From Streptomyces sp. NBC_00236 (GTDB lineage Bacteria; Actinomycetota; Actinomycetes; Streptomycetales; Streptomycetaceae), in contig NZ_CP108100.1 in NCBI RefSeq assembly GCF_036195045.1, positions 620,001 through 684,000 of the forward strand: a stretch of 64,000 nt of DNA, in the 5' to 3' direction. The notes below the pieces were generated by a model. The model made no database searches and had not been told where the DNA came from. It worked only from the letters and a program-made list of their open reading frames with translations. Positions 36,211-45,370 of the stretch are shown piece by piece. Within the stretch, counting starts at the first letter, position 1, and every line of letters starts with the position of its first letter. Position numbers and translations under genes: made by a program.

Positions 36211-38106
36211 ATGTCCGGGAACACACAGTCCAAGCCTGCCCAGTCATCGATCAGCCGGGCCAACGAGGAGATCCTGAACCGTTTCCCGTTCGATGACACC
36301 CAGGACATGGACGACGCCCGGCACGGGTTCATGGGGACGGCGGAGAGCAGCGAGATCAGTACGGCCGACGGCACGTCCGTCTGGAATCTCGACGCCTACG
36401 GATTCCTGGCGCAGGACTGCCCGCCGACCGCCAATCCGAGCCTGTGGCGGCAGAGCCGGCTGGTCGCCGACCACGGACTGTTCGAGGTCGTGGAGGGCAT
36501 CTACCAGATCCGCGGATTCGACCTGTCGAACATGACGGTCGTCGAGGGCGAGCGCGGCGTCCTGGTGATCGACCCGCTCATCTCCTCAGAAACCGCCGCC
36601 GCGGCCCTCGCGCTCTACCGCAGCCATCGCGGCGACCGGCCGGTCACCGCCGTGCTGTACACGCACAGTCATGTCGACCACTTCGGCGGAGTGAAGGGCG
36701 TGCTCACCGAGGCGGACGTCGCCGGGGGCGTGCCCGTCATCGCGCCGGAGGGCTTCCTGGAGCACGCGGTCAGCGAGAACGTGTACGCCGGCACGGCGAT
36801 GGCGCGCCGCGCCGCCTACATGTACGGGGCCGCCCTGTCCAAGGGCCCGCAGGGACAGATCGGCGCCGGTCTCGGGCAGACGACCTCGACGGGTTCGGTC
36901 GGCCTGATCCCGCCGACGCTCGACATCACCCGCACCGGTCAGACGGAGACCATCGACGGCATCCGCATGGTCTTCCAGCTCACCCCCGGGACCGAGGCCC
37001 CCTCCGAGCTGAACATCCACTTCCCCGCCCACGCGGCCCTCTGCCTCGCCGAGAACGCGACCCACAACCTGCACAACCTGCTGACCCTGCGGGGTGCGGA
37101 GGTCCGCGACCCGCGTGTCTGGGCCCTGTACCTGACCGAGGCGGTCACCCTGTTCGGCGATTCCACCGACGTCGCCTTCGCCTCCCACCACTGGCCGGTG
37201 TGGGGACGGGAGAAGGTGCAGACCTTCCTCACCGAGCAGCGCGACCTGTACGCCTACCTGCACGACCAGACGCTCCGGATGATCAACCAGGGAATGACGC
37301 CGCTGGAGATCGCCGAGGCGATGGAGATGCCTCCGGCGCTCGAGCGGGCCTGGCACACGCACGGCTACTACGGCTCCGTCAGCCACAACACCAAGGCCAT
37401 CTACCAGCGGTACATGGGCTGGTTCGACGGAAACCCGGCCCACCTGTGGGAGCACCCGCCCGTGGAGGCGTCGAAACGGTACGTGGACTACATGGGGGGC
37501 GCAGACGAGGTGGTCCGCCGGGCACGTGACGCGTTCGACGCGGGCGACTTCCGCTGGGTCGCGCAGGTCGTCAACCATGTCGTCTTCGCCGACCCGACCC
37601 ATGCGGACGCCCTCGCCCTACAGGCGGACGCACTGGAGCAGCTGGGCTACGGCAGCGAGAACGGGACCTGGCGCAACTTCTATCTGACGGGTGCTCTGGA
37701 GCTTCGCCGGGGCCCGGTCGGGTCGCCGACCACCACTGCGTCCGCGGACTTCCTCCGCGCGCTGTCGCTGGACCAGCTCTTCGACGCCCTGTCCATCCGG
37801 GTCGACGGCCCACGCAGCTGGGACGCGGACATCACCGTGCGTTGGAACGTGACGGGCGGGGAGCCCGTCACCCTGCGGCTGCGCAACGGAGTGCTCACCC
37901 ATATCGCCGGGACCGGACCGGCCGTCTCCGCCCCCGACGTCGAGGTGGCTCTCGACGAAGCCGCCCTGCGTGCGGTCCTGCTCGGCAGCCTCCCCCCGTC
38001 GGAGCTTGCGGGGCGCGCCACCATCACCGGCGACGCGGCGAGGATCACCGAACTTCTCGGCCACCTCAGCCCGACGGACCCGGACTTCACCATCGTCACT
38101 CCCTGA
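36211..38106 (+). CDS. Alkyl sulfatase (SdsA1-type metallo-beta-lactamase fold)
   Basis: A 631-residue enzyme of the type III alkylsulfatase group. The zinc-binding core is THSHVDHFGG near residue 160. The ELNIHFPAHAALCLAENATHNLHNLLTLRGAEVRD block supplies further ligands. A helical dimerisation region follows (residues 350-500), and the C-terminal 130 residues look like the SCP2-like domain that binds alkyl chains. It has no signal peptide, unlike the secreted Pseudomonas enzyme, so it probably acts in the cytosol. GAGGGA precedes the ATG at 36211. Predicted to hydrolyse primary or secondary alkyl sulfates, releasing alcohol and sulfate. Confidence 0.9.
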   Translation: MSGNTQSKPAQSSISRANEEILNRFPFDDTQDMDDARHGFMGTAESSEISTADGTSVWNLDAYGFLAQDCPPTANPSLWRQSRLVADHGLFEVVEGIYQIRGFDLSNMTVVEGERGVLVIDPLISSETAAAALALYRSHRGDRPVTAVLYTHSHVDHFGGVKGVLTEADVAGGVPVIAPEGFLEHAVSENVYAGTAMARRAAYMYGAALSKGPQGQIGAGLGQTTSTGSVGLIPPTLDITRTGQTETIDGIRMVFQLTPGTEAPSELNIHFPAHAALCLAENATHNLHNLLTLRGAEVRDPRVWALYLTEAVTLFGDSTDVAFASHHWPVWGREKVQTFLTEQRDLYAYLHDQTLRMINQGMTPLEIAEAMEMPPALERAWHTHGYYGSVSHNTKAIYQRYMGWFDGNPAHLWEHPPVEASKRYVDYMGGADEVVRRARDAFDAGDFRWVAQVVNHVVFADPTHADALALQADALEQLGYGSENGTWRNFYLTGALELRRGPVGSPTTTASADFLRALSLDQLFDALSIRVDGPRSWDADITVRWNVTGGEPVTLRLRNGVLTHIAGTGPAVSAPDVEVALDEAALRAVLLGSLPPSELAGRATITGDAARITELLGHLSPTDPDFTIVTP

Positions 38107-38189
38107 ACCGACCGGCTGTGGCGGCGCGGACCGGCACGGGCCTGTGCGCGCCTGCCCGGTCCCTGAGCTGTTTCGGTAAGGAGACCCCC

Positions 38190-39209
38190 ATGGCATCCGT
38201 CGACGCCGCCACCCTCCGTCGGATGAGCGACGCGCTCTTCATCGAGCGGGGTCTGCGCAGCCCCGGCTCGACCCGGTTCTGGGGGCTGCTCGTCCTGGCG
38301 TCGGTCATCGCGAGCGCGGGCGTGGTCGGCGACTCGACGGCGACGGTCATCGGGGCGATGATCGTGGCCCCGCTGATGACTCCTATTCTGGGCAGCGCAC
38401 TGGCGCTGGTCCTCGCCGACCGTTCGCAGGTGGTGCGGTGCGTGCTGCTGGTGTTCGGCGGTGCGCTGGCCGTGGTGGCGGTCGGCATGCTGCTGGGCTG
38501 GATCGCCGCACCGCCGGACTCGTTCGCCTCCAACAGTCAGGTCATGTCCCGGATCAGTCCGCGCCTGATCGACCTGCTCGCCGCACTGGCCACCGGCACC
38601 GTCGGCGCCTTCGCGCTGGTCCGCGCGGACATCTCGGACACTCTGCCGGGTGTGGCCATCGCCATCTCCCTGGTGCCGCCGCTGGCCGTGACCGGGCTCC
38701 TGCTCACGGTGGGCCGCTATCACGACGCCGGCGAGTCCGCGCTGCTGTTCGCGACCAATGTGGCGGCCATCGTGGCGACCGGCACGGTCGTCTTCCTCGT
38801 CTTCGGCGTACGGGGCGTGGCACAGGACTCGGGCTTCGCCGTGGGGCGGTTCCACGGAGGTTCGCTGGCGGCCGTCATCGGGCTCATGCTCCTGGTCGCC
38901 GTGCCGTTGACCACCGGGACGATCAGCGTCGCCAGGGACCGCTCCCTGGCCGCCGACGCCCGCCCGGTCGGCGAGAAGTGGGCGGCTACCGGCAAGTGGC
39001 AGATCGCTTCCGTCGAGGGACGCAACGGCGTCGTGGTCATCGGCGTACTCGGGCTGCCGCCCCAGCCGGCGCCCACCGCGCTGCGTGCCGCCCTCGACCG
39101 CAACGGCATGCGGGACGCGGACCTGGAACTTCATCTGGTGGGCGGGCGCACCCATTGGTGCCCGGCGGACACCGACACCTGCACCGTACGGGATTCGGCC
39201 ATCGGCTGA
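38190..39209 (+). CDS. DUF389-family membrane protein
   Basis: A 339-residue integral membrane protein. It has six or so hydrophobic segments between residues 30 and 250, with the family signature GDSTATVIGAMIVAPLMTPILG around residue 50 and DTLPGVAIAISLVPPLAV later. The last 80 residues are a soluble tail with WCPADTDTC. Its ATG is 84 bases past the sulfatase stop and preceded by AAGGAG, so the two may be co-transcribed. Function unknown. Confidence 0.85.
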   Translation: MASVDAATLRRMSDALFIERGLRSPGSTRFWGLLVLASVIASAGVVGDSTATVIGAMIVAPLMTPILGSALALVLADRSQVVRCVLLVFGGALAVVAVGMLLGWIAAPPDSFASNSQVMSRISPRLIDLLAALATGTVGAFALVRADISDTLPGVAIAISLVPPLAVTGLLLTVGRYHDAGESALLFATNVAAIVATGTVVFLVFGVRGVAQDSGFAVGRFHGGSLAAVIGLMLLVAVPLTTGTISVARDRSLAADARPVGEKWAATGKWQIASVEGRNGVVVIGVLGLPPQPAPTALRAALDRNGMRDADLELHLVGGRTHWCPADTDTCTVRDSAIG

Positions 39210-39296
39210 CCTGGGCTCATGAGTGCTCCGGGGGGCTGTCCGGCGCCGCGCCCCGGGCCGTGCGGGCTCAGGGTGCTCGGCTACAGTGGCGCCCCC

Positions 39297-42200
39297 ATGA
39301 ACACGCAGCAAACACCCCCCACCACCGGTCACCTTGTCGCCCCTTTGCTGCGTCTGCACCTTTTCGGCCGTTTCCGCGTATCGCGTGACGGTTGTCCCGA
39401 ACCGACCGGCCGGTGGCCGCGGCTGACGGCCCAGGCGCTGGTCAAGCTGCTCGCTGTCACTCCGGGCCACCGGCTGCACCGTGAGCAGATCATGGATCTC
39501 TGCTGGCCGGACACCGATCCGCACGCCGCCGCCGGCAATCTCCGCGTCGCGCTGCACGCGGCGCGGCGCGCGTTGGAGCCCGAGCTCGCCCCGCGCGCCG
39601 CGTCCTCGTACCTCGTGGCGGACGGGGCGATGCTCTCCCTCGCCCCGGCCACCGTATGGGTCGACACGGACCATGCCGAAGAGGCCGCCGAGTCCGCGCT
39701 GGCGTCGCACGACCCCGCCGCGCTGAAGAACGCCCTGGCCCTGTTCACGGGCGAGCTGCTGCCGGAGGACCGTTACCTCTCGTGGACGGAACCGCGGCGG
39801 GCACGACTCAACGCTCTGAAGGTCGAGATGTCCCTGGGGCTGGCCTCCGCCCACCTGGAGCGGGGCGCCCTGCAGGAGGCTACGGCGACGGCGGGGCACA
39901 TCCTGCGGTCCAGCCCGGCCGAGGAGGCGGCGCACCGGATTCTGATCGACGCCTACATACGCCAGGGTCTGCGACGGCGCGCGGTGGGCCAGTACCACCT
40001 GTGCCGTGAGGCGCTCGCGGCCGAACTCGGCGTCCCGCCCGGCCCGGAGACGGAGCGCCTGCACCGGGCTGCCCTGGCCACCACACGGAGGCCGGGCCCG
40101 GCCCGGGTGGCCCTGCCCGCACCCCTGCAGAGCCCGGACGTGGCCCCCTTGCGTGGCCGGGACGAGCTGCTGCACCAGCTGCTCACCTCCGGCGGCCCGC
40201 CGGTCCGCGTCCTGACCGGCGAGGCCGGTGTGGGCAAGACCCGGCTGGTGGCCGAGGCCGCACGGCTCGCCGGCGCCTCCGGATCCGCGGTGCTGTGGGG
40301 CGCCGGGCACGACGCGGAGGGGCACACCCCCTACGGCGCCTTCGCGGAGGCGCTCGACGGCTGGCTGGCCGAGCGGGACGTGACCGAACGGGCCCGCGTG
40401 GGCTCGGAGTACCCGGAACTGGCGGCCTTCCTGCCGTCGCTGGGGCAGGTACGGTCCTTCGGTGACCGCAGCCCCGGGGAGGAACGCGACCGGCTGTTCG
40501 GCGCCACGGCCGGTCTTCTCGCCGAACTCGCCGCGGTTCAGCCGGTCCTGCTGGTTCTGGACGATCTGCACGCCGCGGACTCCGGCTCGTACCAACTGCT
40601 GAGCCACCTGGCACGGCACGCCTCCCGTCCCGGATTCCCGATGCGCGTCCTGGTGACGTACCGGGCCGAGGAACTGGCTGAATCCGGCCCCCGGATCGTG
40701 GATCTCACGGCTCTGCTACGGCAGCCGCAGGTCGTGCACGTGGCCGTCGAGCGCCTCGACCGGGAAGCGTGCCTGGCGGTGGCGCGCGATGTCGCACCCT
40801 CGGTCCCCGGGGCCGGGACGGACAGCGCGCAGCGGTGGGACCGGGTGTGGGAACTGTCGCTGGGCAACCCGCTGTTCGCCGGCGAACTCGCCCGGAACCT
40901 GGGTGCCGACGGCCCCGAGGGCGTGGCACCGGACGGAGTGCGCCAGCTGGTGGCGGAGAAGCTCGCTCGTCTCGACGGGAACACGCGCCGCGTGGTGGAG
41001 GCGCTGTCCGTCGGCGGTGCCGAGACGGCCCTGTCCGAGCTGCTGGACGTGGCCGCCGACGGATTGCACCCGCCCCTTTCCGGGGCCGCCGCGATCACCG
41101 CTCTGGACGAGGCCATCGGCGCCGCACTCATCGAGGAGCGAACCGTCGTCGTGACCGGACGGCACGAGACCGGCATCGCCTTCCGGCACCCGCTGGTCCG
41201 CCTCACCTGTTACGAGCGGCTGTCCGCCGTCCGCCGCCGGCACCTGCACGGCGCCTTCGCGCAGGCGGTGCGCCGCCGCCGCCCCGACGCCGTCGACACG
41301 CTCGCCTCGCATTTCGCGCGCGCCGACGACGTCCGCGCGGCCGAGTACCTGCGCCTGGCGGCGGAACGGGCCGCGGCCCTGTACGCGAACGACACCGCCG
41401 ACCGCTACTACCGGGACCTGATAGCCCGGCTCGATGTCGACGCGGGCCGCGCCCGGCTCGCGCACGCCCAGGTGCTGCGCAACATGGGCCACTTCGAGCA
41501 GGCCGTCGGTGCCCTGCGCCCGGCCCTGGCCGAGTTCGAACGGCTGGACGACCACGACAACCGCGTCCTCGCCGCGGCGCTGCTGGCGGAGATGCTGGTC
41601 AGAACGGGGTCCCCGGCACCCGGCCTCGCCATCCTGCGGCAGCATCCCGTGACGGAGGAGACCGCTCCCGAACCGACGGCGGGTCACTTCCTGACGCTGT
41701 CCGTCGTCCTCAGCACACAGGGCCATTACGACGACGGGTGCGCCGCCGCCGAACGCGCCCTGACGGCAGCGGACGAGGTACCGGGCCATTCCAGCCACGG
41801 CCTGAGGGCCCGCGCCTTCGTCCTACTGGCGAGCAATCTGGGGCTCGCGGGCCACTTCGACCTGGCACGTGCCGCGGGCGACAGGGCGTTGGCGCCGGCC
41901 GAGGCCTACGGCGACCCGACGCTGCTCGGATCGGTCCTGTCGATGCTGCGGGAGAACGCGCGCCGGGCCGGCCGTCTGCGCGAGGCGATCGACCGAGGAG
42001 AGCGCGCCCTCGGCCTCGCCGAACGGTCCGGCGGCCCGGCGGCTGCCGCCTTCGAGCGGGCCAACCTCGCGGAGCTCCGGCTGCTCCTGGAGGAGCCGGA
42101 GCAGGCTCGCGCTCTTGCCGAGGCCGCGGTGGCGGGCGCGGAACAAGCCGAGGCCTGGTGCCTTCCGTACGCACTCGCGGCGCTGGCCCGCGCCCGATGG

Positions 42201-42659
42201 GCCATGAAGGAAGCAGCGGCCGCCGAGGCCCTCCTGGACCGCGCCGAGTCGGTCGCCACCACGCTAGGGGACCGACGGGCGAGCCACGCGGTGCGCACCG
42301 CGCGTGCGGAACTCGCCCTGCACATGGGGCGCCCGGAGGCAGTGCTGCGGATCCTGGACCGGTTCGGCGACGAGGCACCGGTGCCGGCAGCGTGGGGCGA
42401 GCTTCTCTCCGGACGTGCCGAATCCGCCCGGCAGCTCGCCCTGGCCGAGGTGTCGCGGGCGGAACGTACCGGGGAACATCTTGCCGAGGTGGAGGCCCGG
42501 GTCGCTCTCGGTGCCGCGTTGTCCATGCTCGCCGAAGAAGCCGCGGGGGCGGAGGAACTGGCCCGGGCCGAGTCGCTGGCCGAGCGCCTTCCCTACCCGG
42601 CGGGAACGAGCCGGGCCGCCTGGGCACGTGCTCTGCTGCACGATGCCGAGCACGGCTGA
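39297..42659 (+). CDS. Large BTAD/AAA/TPR transcriptional regulator (AfsR/SARP-like)
   Basis: A 1120-residue regulator. The N-terminus is an OmpR-like winged helix (LHLFGRFRVSRDG to NLRVALHAARRAL) followed by a bacterial transcriptional activation domain to about residue 260. An ATPase domain begins at VAPLRGRDELLHQLL, with Walker A TGEAGVGKTRL and Walker B LLVLDDLHAAD. From about residue 680 the rest is tetratricopeptide-like helices rich in Ala and Glu. The ATG at 39297 lacks a Shine-Dalgarno but has TACAGT 9 bases upstream, consistent with a leaderless transcript. An alternative in-frame start lies at 39219. Target genes unknown. Confidence 0.87.
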   Translation: MNTQQTPPTTGHLVAPLLRLHLFGRFRVSRDGCPEPTGRWPRLTAQALVKLLAVTPGHRLHREQIMDLCWPDTDPHAAAGNLRVALHAARRALEPELAPRAASSYLVADGAMLSLAPATVWVDTDHAEEAAESALASHDPAALKNALALFTGELLPEDRYLSWTEPRRARLNALKVEMSLGLASAHLERGALQEATATAGHILRSSPAEEAAHRILIDAYIRQGLRRRAVGQYHLCREALAAELGVPPGPETERLHRAALATTRRPGPARVALPAPLQSPDVAPLRGRDELLHQLLTSGGPPVRVLTGEAGVGKTRLVAEAARLAGASGSAVLWGAGHDAEGHTPYGAFAEALDGWLAERDVTERARVGSEYPELAAFLPSLGQVRSFGDRSPGEERDRLFGATAGLLAELAAVQPVLLVLDDLHAADSGSYQLLSHLARHASRPGFPMRVLVTYRAEELAESGPRIVDLTALLRQPQVVHVAVERLDREACLAVARDVAPSVPGAGTDSAQRWDRVWELSLGNPLFAGELARNLGADGPEGVAPDGVRQLVAEKLARLDGNTRRVVEALSVGGAETALSELLDVAADGLHPPLSGAAAITALDEAIGAALIEERTVVVTGRHETGIAFRHPLVRLTCYERLSAVRRRHLHGAFAQAVRRRRPDAVDTLASHFARADDVRAAEYLRLAAERAAALYANDTADRYYRDLIARLDVDAGRARLAHAQVLRNMGHFEQAVGALRPALAEFERLDDHDNRVLAAALLAEMLVRTGSPAPGLAILRQHPVTEETAPEPTAGHFLTLSVVLSTQGHYDDGCAAAERALTAADEVPGHSSHGLRARAFVLLASNLGLAGHFDLARAAGDRALAPAEAYGDPTLLGSVLSMLRENARRAGRLREAIDRGERALGLAERSGGPAAAAFERANLAELRLLLEEPEQARALAEAAVAGAEQAEAWCLPYALAALARARWAMKEAAAAEALLDRAESVATTLGDRRASHAVRTARAELALHMGRPEAVLRILDRFGDEAPVPAAWGELLSGRAESARQLALAEVSRAERTGEHLAEVEARVALGAALSMLAEEAAGAEELARAESLAERLPYPAGTSRAAWARALLHDAEHG

Positions 42660-42803
42660 AGGCATTCGTCGCAGGCATGACTGACGGGCGGAGCACGTGT
42701 CCGTGGTTGCCCGGCCATGGCGGGCCGCGGACTGTAATGCCCGAGTAACGCGGTCTGTTTACTGTCCGAACTCCCCCGTTCCGTTCCTGGAGGAGCTCCC
42801 CCG

Positions 42804-45368
42804 ATGCACCTGTCCCCACCGCCGTGGCGTGGCCGCGCCGTCTGGGCGGCGGCCGCCTTCACGGTGACCGCCCTGCTGACCGCGCCGCTGCCCGCGGTCG
42901 CCGCCGACGCCGCCACCGCGCCGTCCCCGAAGGTCGACTCCGCGCTGCTGAAGGCCGTTGACAGCGGAGGGGAGTCATCCTTCTTCGTCGTCCTCAAGGA
43001 CCAGGCAGACCTGTCCACCGCCAAGAAGAAGAAGTCCCACGCCGCGAAGGCGAAGTCCGCCTACAGCGAGCTGCGCGCCCACGCGAAGAACAGTCAGAAG
43101 TCGCTGAACACCTTCCTCGACAAGAAGAAGGTCGGACACGAGGACTACTGGATCGCCAACGCCATCAAGGTCACCGGCGACCAGGAGCTCGTGAACGAGC
43201 TGGCCAAGCGCTCGGACGTCGCCTCGATCGTCAAGGAGCGGCACTACAAGCTCGACGACATCGAGACCTCCGACGCCAAGGTCGCCAAGGCGCTCCCGGC
43301 CTCCGGGACGGACTCCGCCGTCGGTGGCGACGACGCCCCGGAATGGGGCATCGCGGACATCAACGCGGACGATGTCTGGAACCAGTACGAGACGCGCGGC
43401 GAGGGCATCGTCATCGCCAACGTCGACTCGGGTGTGCAGTACGACCACCCTGACCTCGTGCAGCAGTACCGCGGCAACAACGGCGACGGCTCCTTCTCGC
43501 ACGACTACAACTGGTACGACCCGACCGGCGCCTGCCCGGACAGCGCCGTCCCCTGCGACAACAACGGCCACGGCACCCACACCATGGGCACGATGGTCGG
43601 CAAGAAGGGCATCGGCGTCGCACCGAACGCCACCTGGATAGCCGCCAAGGGCTGCGAGTCCGACCAGTGCACGGACTCCTACCTGCTCGAGGCCGGCCAG
43701 TGGATTCTGGCACCGACCGACCACAACGGGCAGAACCCGCGCCCGGACCTCGCCCCGAACATCGTCAACAACTCCTGGGGCGGGGACAGCAACACCTTCT
43801 ACCAGGACATCGTCGAGGCCTGGAACTCCGCAGGCATCTTCGAGGCCTTCGCGGCCGGCAACGACGGCGACGGCGTCACCTGCTCCACCACGCACCCGCC
43901 GGGCGCGCAGGTGTCCTCCTACGGCGTCGGCGCGTACGACGCCAACGGCAAGATCGCGTCCTTCTCCGGGTTCGGCCCCTCGCTGGTCGACGGTTCCGCG
44001 AAGCCGGACATCTCGGCTCCGGGCGTCAACATCGGTTCGACGTGGCCCGGTTCCTCGTACAACACCATCAGCGGTACGTCGATGGCGACCCCGCACGTCG
44101 CCGGTGCCGCAGCGCTGCTGTGGTCGGCCGCACCGTCGCTCATCGGCAACATCGACGAGACCCGCAGGCTCCTCGACGAGGGTGCCCGTGACGTCGACGA
44201 CACGCACTGCGGCGGCACCGCCGGCATGAACAACGTCTGGGGTGAGGGCAAGCTCGACATCCTCGCCTCCATCGACAAGGCCCCGCACACCGCCGTGACC
44301 GTCTCCGGCAAGGTCACCGATCAGGCCACCGGCAAGGCGCTTGCGGGCATCCTCGTCAGCGCCACCGACGCCGCTTCCCTCACCCGCTCGGTCACCACGG
44401 CCTCCGACGGCTCCTACCGGCTGGCACTCGCCCCCGGCACGTACTCCTTCTCGCTCAGCGGGTACGGCTACGCGGACGAGTCGGTCTCCGGCATCGATCT
44501 GGCCACCGGTACGCCGCTGGCACAGAACATCGCGATGGAAGCCGTCACGACCCACCCGGTCACCGGCACCGTCCTCGACGTCACCGGAAAGCCGCTCGCC
44601 GAGGCGACCGTCGAGGTCACCGGAACCCCCGTGCCGTCCGTCACCTCGGGCGCCGACGGCACCTTCACCCTGCCCGCCGTCGCCGAGGGCGACTACACGC
44701 TGACGGTGAAGCCCACCGCCCCGGTCCTGTGCAACGGGATCTCCTCCGCGAGCCTGGCCGTCGACGGCGTCGAGACCCGCACCGTCCAGCTCCCGGCCCG
44801 CTCCGACAACTCCGGCAACAGCTGCACCCCGGCGACGTACTCCTGGATCAAGGGCTCCACCGCCGTCCCGCTGACCGGTGACGAGGACGCCACGACCGTC
44901 GCACTGCCCTTCTGGGTGAACCTGTACGGCGTCGACTACTCCAGCGCCTCCATCACCACCAACGGCCTGGTCAACTTCATGGAGCCGCGCCTCGGCGACT
45001 ACGCCAACACCGCGCTTCCCTCCGCCGCCCGGCCGAACGGCGTCGCCGCCCCCTTCTGGGACGACCTGACCCTCGACAGGAAGTCGAGCGTGCAGACCGC
45101 GCTCAAGGGCAACAACGGCAAGCGCCAGTTCGCCATCGTCTGGACGAACGCCCTGCTGGTCTCCGACGGCAGGACCCGCGTCACCTTCGAGGCAGTCTTC
45201 GACGAGGCCACCGGTGACATCACCTTCCAGTACAAGTCCGTGCCCGGCAGCGGCTCCGCCGCCACCGTCGGCATCGAGAACCAGGCGGGCACCGACGCCC
45301 TCCAGTACTCCTTCGACCAGGCCGTCCTGACCGACGGTTCGGCGATCCGCATCGCGCAGGGAGCCTGA
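42804..45368 (+). CDS. Secreted S8 (subtilisin-family) serine protease
   Basis: An 854-residue exported protease. A signal peptide ends near residue 34 (AVAAD). An inhibitor I9-like propeptide covers about 45-150. The catalytic triad is Asp208 in NVDSGVQYDHPDL, His256 in NGHGTHTMG and Ser426 in GTSMATPHVAG, with oxyanion Asn in NNSWGG. After residue 490 come two carboxypeptidase-regulatory-like beta domains (VSGKVTDQATGKALAG, VTGTVLDVTGKPLAE) and a C-terminal beta region. GGAGGAG precedes the ATG. The next gene starts two bases after the stop. Probably released after self-processing to degrade extracellular proteins. Confidence 0.94.
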   Translation: MHLSPPPWRGRAVWAAAAFTVTALLTAPLPAVAADAATAPSPKVDSALLKAVDSGGESSFFVVLKDQADLSTAKKKKSHAAKAKSAYSELRAHAKNSQKSLNTFLDKKKVGHEDYWIANAIKVTGDQELVNELAKRSDVASIVKERHYKLDDIETSDAKVAKALPASGTDSAVGGDDAPEWGIADINADDVWNQYETRGEGIVIANVDSGVQYDHPDLVQQYRGNNGDGSFSHDYNWYDPTGACPDSAVPCDNNGHGTHTMGTMVGKKGIGVAPNATWIAAKGCESDQCTDSYLLEAGQWILAPTDHNGQNPRPDLAPNIVNNSWGGDSNTFYQDIVEAWNSAGIFEAFAAGNDGDGVTCSTTHPPGAQVSSYGVGAYDANGKIASFSGFGPSLVDGSAKPDISAPGVNIGSTWPGSSYNTISGTSMATPHVAGAAALLWSAAPSLIGNIDETRRLLDEGARDVDDTHCGGTAGMNNVWGEGKLDILASIDKAPHTAVTVSGKVTDQATGKALAGILVSATDAASLTRSVTTASDGSYRLALAPGTYSFSLSGYGYADESVSGIDLATGTPLAQNIAMEAVTTHPVTGTVLDVTGKPLAEATVEVTGTPVPSVTSGADGTFTLPAVAEGDYTLTVKPTAPVLCNGISSASLAVDGVETRTVQLPARSDNSGNSCTPATYSWIKGSTAVPLTGDEDATTVALPFWVNLYGVDYSSASITTNGLVNFMEPRLGDYANTALPSAARPNGVAAPFWDDLTLDRKSSVQTALKGNNGKRQFAIVWTNALLVSDGRTRVTFEAVFDEATGDITFQYKSVPGSGSAATVGIENQAGTDALQYSFDQAVLTDGSAIRIAQGA

Positions 45369-45370
45369 TC

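Noticed and set aside
33164..36247. 1027-residue minus-strand open frame
   Set aside because: Antisense to the M4 protease; no domain, low-complexity Val/Gly/Arg composition.
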